Assembly: GCF_905163445.1 (NCBI RefSeq)
Contig: NC_053190.1
Span: 2,296,501-2,360,500 of the forward strand
Direction of reading: 5' to 3'
DNA length: 64,000 nucleotides
Origin: Pararge aegeria
Lineage: Eukaryota; Arthropoda; Insecta; Lepidoptera; Nymphalidae
The notes beneath the pieces are model-generated. The model did no database searches. It saw only the letters and a list, made by a program, of their open reading frames with translations, and was not told where the DNA came from. Made by a program: the position numbers and the translations under genes. Shown in pieces: positions 54,100-62,600 of this stretch. How positions within the stretch are numbered: the stretch's first letter is position 1; every line of letters begins with the position of its first letter.

Positions 54100-54440
54100 G
54101 GTAAATAATTAAACATTTGGCAACTATAAATTCATATTGGCCCGATTTTTTATTTTATTGAGTAGGATTTTTACAAATACGCTTATTATTATTATTTCAT
54201 TAATAAATAACTTTCAAGAAACAATCAAAATTATATTTGTTTAACAACCAATGTTCATGACATTGAGTTGGTGGGTGTTTCGATATAAATAAATAAAATT
54301 AAAAAGCCGATTATTTCTCATGACAAATCACAAATATATAAAATGTATATTGGTTTTAAGTTCTATTATATATAAAATACGTAGATAAGTCTTCTTTCGA
54401 TATAAATACGACTGCATTATAGATTCTCTCCAGTCCTACA
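54100..54440 (+). mobile_element. LTR-like fragment with core promoter, copy 2, split
   Basis: Counterpart of 37290-37530: AATTAAACATTTGGCAACTA, CCAATGTTCATGACATTGAG, TTTCGATATAAAT, then about 104 foreign bases (54291-54394), then TTTCGATATAAATACGACTG and CAGTCC. The 13-base text TTTCGATATAAAT stands on both sides of the intruder like a target duplication. Confidence 0.42.
54401..54434 (+). promoter_or_regulatory. TATA box and initiator, copy 2
   Basis: TATAAATA at 54401 and CCAGTCC with its A at 54432: again 31 bases apart, as in copy 1. Confidence 0.5.
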
Positions 54441-54540
54441 TGGACTCGAACAATGCAAAGAAACCTCCCAGTGTATTAGTCATCTAAACGTATTAAAATT
54501 GCCTATAATAATACTGTGATATATATTTTTTTTTAAGTCT

Positions 54541-54669
54541 TCGCACGCCTTTGAGAATATTATGACGTACTCTCAGGCATGTAGGTTTCCACACGATGTT
54601 CTTCTTCCCCGCTACAACAAGTAATATTAAATTGCTTAAATTAAAAACGCACATAACTCTGAAAAGTTA
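54541..54669 (-). mobile_element. SINE-A middle part, antisense
   Basis: TCGCACGCCTTTGAGAATAT, GTACTCTCAGGCATGTAGGT, CACACGATGTTCTTCTTCCC, AAAACGCACATAACTCTGAA. Both ends are missing. A SINE-B tail abuts it. Confidence 0.75.
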
Positions 54670-54948
54670 GTAAATAAATAAATAAATTAAATAAATAAAT
54701 TAATATACTTCGACAATGCACACATCGCCACCTAGCCCCAAAGGAAGGATAGCTTGTGTTATGGGTACTGAGATGACTGATGAATATTTTTATGAATAGT
54801 TTACATAAATACTTAGAATATACATATAAACACCCAGACACTGAAAAACATTCATGCTCATGACACAAACATTTTCCAGTTGTGGGAATCGAACCCACGG
54901 CCTTGGACTCAGAAAGCAGGGTCGCTGCAAACTGCGCCAATCGGCCGT
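54670..54948 (-). mobile_element. SINE-B, antisense, full length
   Basis: From AAATAAATAAATTAATATAC through CACCTAGCCCCAAAGGAAGG and TTGTGGGAATCGAACCCACG to ACTGCGCCAATCGGCC. Both pol III boxes intact. Confidence 0.88.
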
Positions 54949-55699
54949 AGTAATTTGTGCCAGTAATTGTACTCGGTTTCTTCGAATGGGAGGCCATAGT
55001 GTTAGTAGGGTGGAAACGGTATCACCCAACACCAGTTTTTTTCTACGGGTGGTATAAAAAATAGCGTCACCTATCCTATTTAAATATTAATGTTGGTGTT
55101 TTTCTTTGCTTATGTGCAGGGTGTCACAGAAACGTTTCAAAATGTCAACTTTGTTGCGCTGTGGTTTATGAGAGGAGTTAAAAGTTTTATACTTGCATAT
55201 GAATGAAGAATGTTTTATGAAGCAATTTCAGCTTCACTCGTGTGTTATTGTTGGCCTGTAGTTCGTACTAATTCCGCTATCATTTCTGTTATACACCGTG
55301 TCACGGAAAAGAGCGCTGAATTGTTTCTGGACTTTGATTCTACAATTATATGCAAACTGCCCCGATGTTCCTGGGCGGGAACGCATGATTATTTTTGAAT
55401 TCAATAGAGGAACCATTCAATTTATTCTATGAAGATGCAATTAAGTAAAGTTGTGTAGTTATTTACCAACCCTTTAATAGTTATAATAACTATAACAATT
55501 AGAGCTTACCATATTATCACTCTTAATAAAGTATTGATATGGTAACATGTGATGATGGGGCACGCTAGACTACATAATGGTGTATACTACATAGTTTATA
55601 GATAGATAGATTGTTAAAAGCATAAAAGATAAAGAAATTGCGTATCATACAAGAGACAAAGAAAAAAACGGATAGAGAGAAATAGTAGGATTCTACCGC
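54949..55699. other. No gene or repeat recognised
   Basis: A moderately balanced stretch (55240-55390) with frames under 70 codons on both strands. Confidence 0.35.
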
Positions 55700-55880
55700 C
55701 TGGCCTAGTTACCACCCTACCGACATGGACGTGCCGCTACGATGTTGCGTACAAACCGATTAGGAGTATGAGTTTAATATAACTGCCATACTTTCTAAAA
55801 GGTTACCATCCTTAGACTGTATCATCACTTTCCTCCAGGTGAGATTGCAGTCAATGGCTAACTTGTAGTGGAATAAAAAA
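55700..55880 (+). mobile_element. SINE-C 3' two thirds
   Basis: TGGCCTAGTTACCACCCTAC, GACATGGACGTGCCGCTAC, GACTGTATCATCACTTTCCT, CCAGGTGAGATTGCAGTCAA, GGCTAACTTGTAGTGGAATA then an A-run. The tRNA-like head is missing. It has the best-preserved SINE-C tail in the window. Confidence 0.83.
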
Positions 55881-56884
55881 AAAGGCGGCTGCTTATTATT
55901 GCTAGACTACCCCTGATGGAAGGTTAATATTTTTCTTGCCTATGTATTCTTTATAACTTTCAGATAAGACGGTTTTTAGTAGCCAAGGTGTCATTAGACC
56001 CATCTGCTAAATGGTAGTGTACACTTTTTTCGTGACACTAACTATAAGAAATTTCATTAGATATATTATTTTCAAAGGAGCATTTTATTTTAATACTTCT
56101 TTTACTCCATTGGATCAAAGTGGAGGGTTCAGCTCTTAATTTTTCTCACTTGTGAGAAAAAAGGTTTCCCACTAGAAATAGAAATAGTTTTTTCAGCTAC
56201 AACATTTATAGTCAGTGTTTAATCATGGTAATTTTTATTACGTCCGAGGTGCTTATTCAGTTTTGCAGCATGGTTATTACTGACTAGATATTCCATTTAT
56301 ATCAATTGTCTCGTGAAAAATCTTTGCGAATTAAGCTAGAAGAAGATGCCAACGCATAGTTTTTCTACATATAAATTGAGAGGTAAAAGTATAGACTTTT
56401 ACCTTAATTTAGATGTAAAATGTGTTACAAAACAAATACTGGTAAAAGCATAGAAATAAATCCACACGAAGTAACATGTTCTGTCGTAGGAAAACCAAAA
56501 AACATAACAATTCCACGTAATGCGCAATAGTTATTATCTTGACAAATGCTAAGAGAGCAAGCCAACAATTTGTTTGATGGTGTTTCGCTTTAAAAAGCGC
56601 AAAGCCTGATGCAAATGCACGCCGTGATATTCAGGTGTCGAGAACGCGAGTGTGGATTTAAGTTTGAAGAAAGAAACAGGGTCTTGAAAAGAATAATAGT
56701 ATCAAAGGATTTTTCAGAGCGCAACGTGATTCCGTTGGGTGAGAGCTTTGGACGCTGTTGATGCAACAAAGGCGTGAATGCGATAAACGTTTTGCTGAGA
56801 AGGGTAGAAAGGGGGGCCAAGATGTGATGTAATTATGTTTTTCTTAAGCAAGCTGCTGGATTTATTACGATGTCCACATTACAT
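55881..56884. other. Unassigned
   Basis: 56585-56830 is balanced and open on the minus strand for 76 codons (GTGATATTCAGGTGTCGAGA, CGTGATTCCGTTGGGTGAGA). It may be old mobile-element debris. Not recognised. Confidence 0.3.
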
Positions 56885-57118
56885 CCTTAAGTCAAAAATA
56901 TCTTCATTGAATAGGTGGCACATTACATAAAAAGTACACGGTAGTTAGAAGATGGCGAGAACCATATTCGTAAACTTAAAACTTAAGCTACGAGGGCAAA
57001 CAAAGAAACGTGTCCTGGTCTAAGAAGAAGCCCACAGCAAACTAAGCCGGGCGTTTTTTGTTGTAATCACAATCTCACATTGTAATTTAAAATTATTAGA
57101 AGAGCAACCTGGTTAGAG
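56885..57118 (-). mobile_element. LINE-F 3' end
   Basis: Second copy of 31890-32125: AACTTAAAACTTAAGCTACG, CGTGTCCTGGTCTAAGAA, AGCCCACAGCAAACTAAGCC, ATCTCACATTGTAATTTAAA, AGAGCAACCTGGTTAG. Confidence 0.7.
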
Positions 57119-57887
57119 CAATAATTCACATAAAGTTTTTTTAATCGATAAGTTAGTCCTTTATTATATAATAGGACTTTTCTTTAAGCTTACGTTTAAT
57201 ACAACAAACTACTTAACGTAAAATTTTACGTGACCAATCTTATAGGTGGAATATCCTTGCAAATAAGTCTAATCGGATTTTAAAAGACAGAGTTCTGTGG
57301 CAAACATAAAATAACCCCGAATTGAGAACGTCCTCCTTTTTTGGAACCAGTTCAAAACTGTTTAATACCTTACATAAAAATTTAGAACAATATTTTTTTT
57401 CTTAATAAAACGCCCCTAAAATAATAAGTAAAATAATGTACTTTGGTTTGCGGGATTTTGCCTATGCAAAAAGTTATGTGCGTGCGGCACGGCTAGGATG
57501 TAATATGCAATCAGCATACTTGGCAGCACTCACTTCTCTCCCGCCATGAAGATTTCTTACATCAAAATGCGTTTAATAGATAAAAAGGCCCGTTTTATTC
57601 CCAGCTTATATTTTATTCAGAAGTCGTGAGTACCGGGAAACAGTCTCTAATGAATTTTGCGAAGATCCCGCGATTCTGACATATTTTTTTGTATACATTT
57701 TTGTGCTGCTGCACGGAATGGAGGGATAAGCTGTGTTTTTTTGTTAAATACATAAAGGAAGTATCATATTTTATAAATATCCATACAGTTATTTGTTTCT
57801 TAATACTATTATTAGTTTTTTAGTTATAAAATTGTATTGTAGTTGTAATTTGAATTTCATGAGATATATGTTATTTGACGTATATAT
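57119..57887. other. No gene seen
   Basis: 57480-57680 is complex and non-repetitive (CATACTTGGCAGCACTCACT, GTCGTGAGTACCGGGAAACA). No frame. Confidence 0.3.
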
Positions 57888-58098
57888 GCCACAGTATCAG
57901 TGGGCAGCGTCCCTGCTTCCCACAACTGGAAAATGTTTGTGTGATGATCATGAATGCTGTTCAGTGTCTGAGTGTTTATTTCTATATTATAACTAATAAA
58001 AATATTCATCAGTTATCTTAGTACCCATAACTGAAGCTACGCTTACTTTCGGGCTAGATGGCGATTTGTGTATTACCGTAATATATTTATTAATTTAA
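57888..58098 (+). mobile_element. SINE-B lacking its B box
   Basis: CAGTGGGCAGCGTCCCTGCT runs straight into TCCCACAACTGGAAAATG, so the CTGAGTCCAAGGCCGTGGGT segment with the B box is deleted. The first bases of the head are also lost. Body CATAACTGAAGCTACGCTTA and tail ATATATTTATTAATTTAAT remain. Confidence 0.83.
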
Positions 58099-58306
58099 TC
58101 CCAGAAAAGCTGATGGTTGAAGGTACCCGCGAGATTTAAAAAAAAGTTTTTGTTTACTTTGGCGTTGTTTGACCGCTTAACTTATCTTGGTGAAATTTTG
58201 CATTCTGGAAAAGTCAATACGATTCATTTTCATGGTTCCAGCGATATTTAAACAGGACGAAGTCGCGCGCAACTCTTCGTGATTATTTTAAACTCGACAC
58301 GTACCA
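58099..58306. other. Short spacer with K-like motif
   Basis: ACAGGACGAAGTCGCGCGCA at about 58252 resembles an antisense K head. Confidence 0.35.
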
Positions 58307-58575
58307 TTGTGGTGATACCCTAGTGGTTAGGACTTTGGCTTCAGTTTCGGGGGGCAGAGTTCGAATCCCAGCACGCACCTTACCTAACCTAACTTTCCTA
58401 AGTTATGTGCATTTTAAGCCATTAAAATATCACGTGCTTTAATGGTGAAGGAAGACATTGTGAGGAAACCTGCATGCCTGAGAGTTCTCAATAATGTTCT
58501 TGAAGGCATGTGAAGCCTCATTTGGAACACCAGCCGTGCTTTGTGGGCACAGCAATGGGTTGTTTTGATGTTGAA
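58307..58575 (+). mobile_element. SINE-A, mostly complete
   Basis: Head TGTGGTGATACCCTAGTGGT, B-box GAGTTCGAATCCCAGC, GTTATGTGCATTTTAAGCC, ATTGTGAGGAAACCTGCATG. The GGGCCAGCGTGGTGGACTAC block is deleted. Tail GCAATGGGTTGTTTTGATG. Confidence 0.85.
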
Positions 58576-58631
58576 GATGACGTACCATTATAGATATAAC
58601 TGAAATAAATTTTATATACTTTTTTGTTTTG

Positions 58632-58800
58632 GCCACTTCATTGGTTTAATGGTTAGCATGATCAACTACGGATAACTAGGATAGATTCCGGGGTCAGGCC
58701 AGAAATTGTAAGGTATTGGGTTTTTCTGTTGGAAATAGCCCAAGTCCCTAAAGTATTTTTTTTAAAATGCTAAACTGTATAGGTAGTTCTGGTCATGGTT
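58632..58800 (+). mobile_element. tRNA-like SINE of another family
   Basis: TTGGTTTAATGGTTAGCATG (A-box-like) and ATAGATTCCGGGGTCAGGCC (decayed B-box region), then ATTGGGTTTTTCTGTTGGAA. I believe this is a distinct lepidopteran SINE. Only one copy in the window. Confidence 0.45.
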
Positions 58801-60239
58801 GAAACAAAATAGAACATTCGCAATTACCAGAGACACTCCCCTCTCCAACGGTTTTCACGTCATACAACGGCCTGCTTTGTTATTTTCGCGTTGTTAGCGA
58901 TTGCCACTATAGACCAAGAGCCAGTGAACTATTAATAGGATGACAAAGTACAAGAAAGGATTTTTTTACATGAAGGACCCTGGTGCCAGCAAGTAATAGT
59001 TGAAAATATACTTTTGCAATATTGTTTGGGAAGTCATAAATAAATTTGTTTAAGTTTTATATTCAAAAGTTGACACATAATTCATAATTGTAACTTATGT
59101 TCACATACACAAAATTATGTCTTTATCATCGCGTAGACTGGGTACTAAGATCAATATATGCCTTGCAAGAAAGTTACAGATAAGACGCTCATTTTCCAGC
59201 GTAAAAGCCAGTGACGTTACATTTAAAAAGTAAACCAAAGTAAATGAAGAATTATCAAGCGATATTATCTTTCATTTGTGACAAAAGTACTTTTTAAATC
59301 AGCCTTTGACATCATCAATCTATTATTTTGTCCCGGTCCCGCTGATAAATAAACAATGTATAGTTCTCTTTCTCCTTTCCTCCTATGATGTGTGATGAGT
59401 GATGTTACATACATCTTTCTTTTATGTCATGTAACGATATCCTATGATATTACGATATTTTATGTGCAAAAACTTAAAAATATCATATCGCTGCCCAGTA
59501 CGAAAAATTTGTAAGTGTCTAAAACTTAGTGAAATGTGGCACTGGCTCTCACACTAGCCACCACACGCGACACGGCCGATACCTTTTTTATTTGTACTCG
59601 TTATCCCGAAAACAATGTGAAATTGACAGCGCCTTCGGGCGCGTTGATTTCGATCGCGCTTGCCGTCTCATTTGGTGTTTTTACGACCTCCTTACGTGAT
59701 ATTACCCCCCAGTATTTGCTTTTCTTTTCATGCTACCGATCTACTTATATCGTAAATCACGTATTCATTAGTACACATACACCGTGGCTTTTTTGTAAAT
59801 GTTTGTTTCTAATGTCTCTAGTATGTTTTTAGCTCGTATTATCAAATGTGTGTGGTATTTGGGTTCTAACTCGATCCTTTGTTAAATTGTACTCATATCT
59901 GCGATCAATGAAGATCATATAGAAACCGTGTATACGACTAATATTACAGCATCAAAAACCACTCTACTTTAGAATAGTGTCTCGAAAAAGCAGTCAGTCA
60001 CTTCATACCATTTAGCAGATGACAGTAATTATTTACCTCTAATGTTATAAGCGTTTGCCATGAAATGTGAGGATGGATACATTTTTGAGCTATAAACATT
60101 CCGCGGGTGTAAAGTGAGACGTGCACGGGACGTTTTCACTAATTTTGGACACAATAATGGCTGAATGAGGATTCTGTATGATCTTAATTCAATGTCTAAA
60201 ACATGTGTTTGTACTTTGCACAACTCACCTTGCTCTGTT
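58801..60239. other. Long unassigned stretch
   Basis: No repeat recognised. 59530-59700 is CpG-bearing (CCACACGCGACACGGCCGAT, GGGCGCGTTGATTTCGATCG) and open for 98 codons on the plus strand. Not a family I know. Confidence 0.35.
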
Positions 60240-60480
60240 AGCTAAGTTGTCTAATTTATGTGTTTTATTATTAAAATATCACTTGCTTCAACGCTGAAGG
60301 AAAACATAGTGAGGAAACCTGCATGCCTGAGAGCTTTACATAATGTTCTCAAAGGTGTGTGTCTAACAATATGCACAGGGCCAGCGTGGTGGACTACGGC
60401 CTTAACCTCTTCTAATTTTGGGAGGAGACCCGTTCCCTGTAGTGAGTCGGTAATGCGTTGATATGATGGTGATGATGATT
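60240..60480 (+). mobile_element. SINE-A, tRNA head missing
   Basis: CTTGCTTCAACGCTGAAGGA, AGTGAGGAAACCTGCATGCC, GGGCCAGCGTGGTGGACTAC, AGACCCGTTCCCTGTAGTGA, tail GTTGATATGATGGTGATGAT. Confidence 0.86.
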
Positions 60481-60639
60481 AATTGAACTTAATTGAAAAA
60501 GTTCTTTTTTATAACGTAACCCGATTTTTTTACTTACCATTACGTAGGCCATCTACCTGATCTGTCCATTATTACTATAAATCAAACTAAAACCATCGTA
60601 CACCAAAGTTGTTCTTATTCATTTCCAGGCTCCAGTTAA
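60481..60639. other. No feature seen
   Basis: Short spacer. Confidence 0.3.
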
Positions 60640-60733
60640 CATTGCTTACACATGTCTCATATATATCAACTGTTCCGGCGGGATGCTTTAATGACAAAAA
60701 CAAATGCGGACGAAGTCGCGGGCACCAGCTAGT
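60640..60733 (-). repeat. Dispersed repeat K fragment
   Basis: AAATGCGGACGAAGTCGCGG then GCACCAGCTAGT: the cleanest antisense K head in the window. Confidence 0.62.
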
Positions 60734-60784
60734 TATAAAATGAGAACATGCAAGCTTTTATTCTCTTTGACTGCAATATCAAGC

Positions 60785-60858
60785 GATTGCTTGATATTTA
60801 TAGCTCTACAAGGGATTATAAACAGATCGTAGGCTTAACAAGCTTAACGCACATCTTT
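60785..60858 (+). repeat. Duplicated segment, copy 1 (interrupted by SINE-B)
   Basis: GATTGCTTGATATTTATAGC, TACAAGGGATTATAAACAG, TTAACGCACATCTT. It continues after the SINE at about 61155-61195 (AGAAGGCGCATGTTGTTT). Copy 2 lies at 61271-61372 with no SINE. Confidence 0.85.
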
Positions 60859-60860
60859 AA

Positions 60861-60895
<35 letters not shown>

Positions 60896-61154
60896 AATAA
60901 ATAAATAAATATACTACGACAATACACACATCGCCATCTAGCCCCAAAGTAAGCGTAGCTTGTGTTATGGGTACTAAGATAGCTGATGGATATCTTTATG
61001 AATATAATACACGTAAATATTTATAATATACTGATAAACACCCAGACACTGAAAAACATTAATGTTCATCACACAAACATTTTCCAGTTGTGGGAATCGA
61101 ACCCACGGCCTTGGACTCAGAAGGCAGGGTCGCTGCCCACTGCGCCAGTCGGCC
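60861..61154 (-). mobile_element. SINE-B, antisense, full length, long AAAT tail
   Basis: (AAAT)n tail over about 50 bases, then the full body and head to CTGCGCCAGTCGGCC. It sits inside one copy of a local duplication, so its empty site is visible at about 61331-61345. Confidence 0.9.
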
Positions 61155-61270
61155 TTCGAATAATAGAAGGCGCATGTTGTTTTTACCATCAGTTGAGCCA
61201 TGTTCTTGGTTCTTCCATTATTAATTCCATTTCCAAAAAAAGCTCAAACCAATGTACACTAAATTCGCTT

Positions 61271-61372
61271 GATTGCTTGATATTTAAAGCTCTACCAGGG
61301 ATTATAAACAGTTCGTAGACTTAACGCACATCTTCCAAAGAAGGCGCGTGTTGTTTACTCCGTGTAGGCTCA
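61271..61372 (+). repeat. Duplicated segment, copy 2 (uninterrupted)
   Basis: GATTGCTTGATATTTAAAGC, CAGGGATTATAAACAGTTCG, AACGCACATCTTCCAAAGAA, GGCGCGTGTTGTTTACTC: continuous across the point where copy 1 carries SINE-B. Confidence 0.85.
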
Positions 61373-61650
61373 GCTTAGTTGAAAGTTAGCGGAATCCTTA
61401 GTACGTGACGTAATTAAGGATCGGCTCCTTGAGGCATTCTCCGGCTTACTGCGCTTCGCTTTTAGACTAAGAACGTTATATTTATTGCCAGAGATTCCTT
61501 GTGCTTAAATACAGATTATAGTTTGCTAGTTTTAGTTCTAAGTTTATTATGTATTGAGATTATAGGTATCAGTTCATGAAAGTGTTAACACACGAAGTTT
61601 ATAATCAATCTCATCCAAAATAAGTTTTTTTTTAATTCTAAACAGAAATT
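61373..61650. other. No feature seen
   Basis: No repeat recognised. Confidence 0.3.
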
Positions 61651-61962
61651 ACAAGTTAGGCCTTGGCTGTAATTATGGCAGTAAGTGATGATGCAGTCTA
61701 AGATGGTTGCGGGCTAACCTGATTGGGAGTATGGCAGTTATGTTAAACCCATAACCCTAATCCAAATCGTCATCGTCATCGTCAAATCGCTTAGCGGCAA
61801 GTCTTTGTCGGTAGGGTGGTAACGACCGAAGATTCCCACCAGGAAACATTCTGAGATAATAAATTCCGGCCAGGAATTGAATTCGGGGCCTCCAACTTAC
61901 AACTAAAGCGCTCACCCAGAGGTGAGCGCTTTGACCTCCCTGACGCAGACGTCAGGGAGGTC
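61651..61962 (-). mobile_element. SINE-C, antisense, with rebuilt head
   Basis: From the tail complement ACAAGTTAGGCCTTGGCTGT through TCTAAGATGGTTGCGGGCTA, CTTTGTCGGTAGGGTGGTAA and GGCCAGGAATTGAATTCGGG to the head, where the A-box region is replaced by two perfect hairpins (61905-61962). Confidence 0.85.
61905..61962. repeat. Two adjacent perfect hairpins inside the SINE-C head
   Basis: Hairpin 1: arms AAAGCGCTCACC (61905-61916) and 61921-61932, loop CAGA. Hairpin 2: arms GACCTCCCTGACG (61933-61945) and 61950-61962, loop CAGA. In ordinary copies the first left arm and the last right arm are joined by four bases (GTTG or GTTA), so this is the same left, inverted-left, inverted-right, right layout as at 7534-7615. 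Confidence 0.9.
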
Positions 61963-62189
61963 ATTAGAGTAGCGCTATGCTTATCTGTAGGAAAGAGTAG
62001 GAAAAGGATAGGCACTTCTGAATCCAATCGTCTAAAAAATTTAAGTTACAATAATTATTTATTGATTGCTGTCAATAATGCAGTTTTTATATTATTTACT
62101 ATCAAAATATGTGTAAAAGAAAGATGCGAGGTAGGTATAGAAGACTGATAAATGTCATTCATGAATCTCTCATTCATGAATTCATATCT
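61963..62189. other. No feature seen
   Basis: Short spacer. ATTCATGAATCTCTCATTCATGAATTCAT at about 62158-62185 is a small local repeat of an ATTCATGAAT palindrome. Confidence 0.4.
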
Positions 62190-62442
62190 CAAATTCAAAA
62201 TTCATTTATTTCAAGTAGGCCTAGTTTATAAGTATTTTGGAAACGTCAATTCAGTCCGTTTGTAGTGACTCTACCACCGGGTCGTAAGGCAGATTCTACG
62301 GAGAAGAGCCGGCAAGAAACTCAGCAGATTGCTCTTTTACAAAATAATTATAATGTTTAACAATCTTTATAATTTTTCTATCATGTGAGAGATGAGACCG
62401 GAGTAGCCCGCTGACAAGCAGCCTTGTTGTTAATGAACCTCT
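62190..62442 (-). mobile_element. LINE-L 3' end
   Basis: AAATTCAAAATTCATTTATT, AAGTAGGCCTAGTTTATAAG, AGAGCCGGCAAGAAACTCAG, GTGAGAGATGAGACCGGAGT, CAGCCTTGTTGTTAATGAA. A short CTCTCTTAAAG repeat follows. Confidence 0.84.
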
Positions 62443-62511
62443 CTTAAAGTTCTCTTAAGCCTCTCTTAAAGTGAACCAGGGAAATTTCTATTTGAATTTA
62501 AAAAAAAAAAT

Positions 62512-62600
62512 TTCAACCCTACCCGGGAATCGAACCTGGGACCCCGTGATTGCACATGCATACTGCAAAACAAACCAGACAGTCAGTCCGTTCGGTCTTA
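62512..62600 (-). mobile_element. tRNA-like SINE head, antisense
   Basis: CCTACCCGGGAATCGAACCT with GGGACCCCGTGATTGCACAT is a perfect B-box arm (GGTTCGATTCCCGGGTAGGG on the minus strand) with an arm-like neighbour. No cloverleaf closes, so it is a tRNA-derived repeat, not a tRNA gene. Confidence 0.6.

Noticed and set aside
54641..54997. 118-codon minus-strand ORF, and similar text at 27600-27980
   Set aside because: Both are translations of SINE-B, which is non-coding. The shared peptide reflects shared repeat sequence.
62512..62600. Possible tRNA gene (perfect T-arm-like text)
   Set aside because: No acceptor, D or anticodon arms fold with it. It ends in an A-rich repeat tail, so it is a tRNA-derived SINE head.
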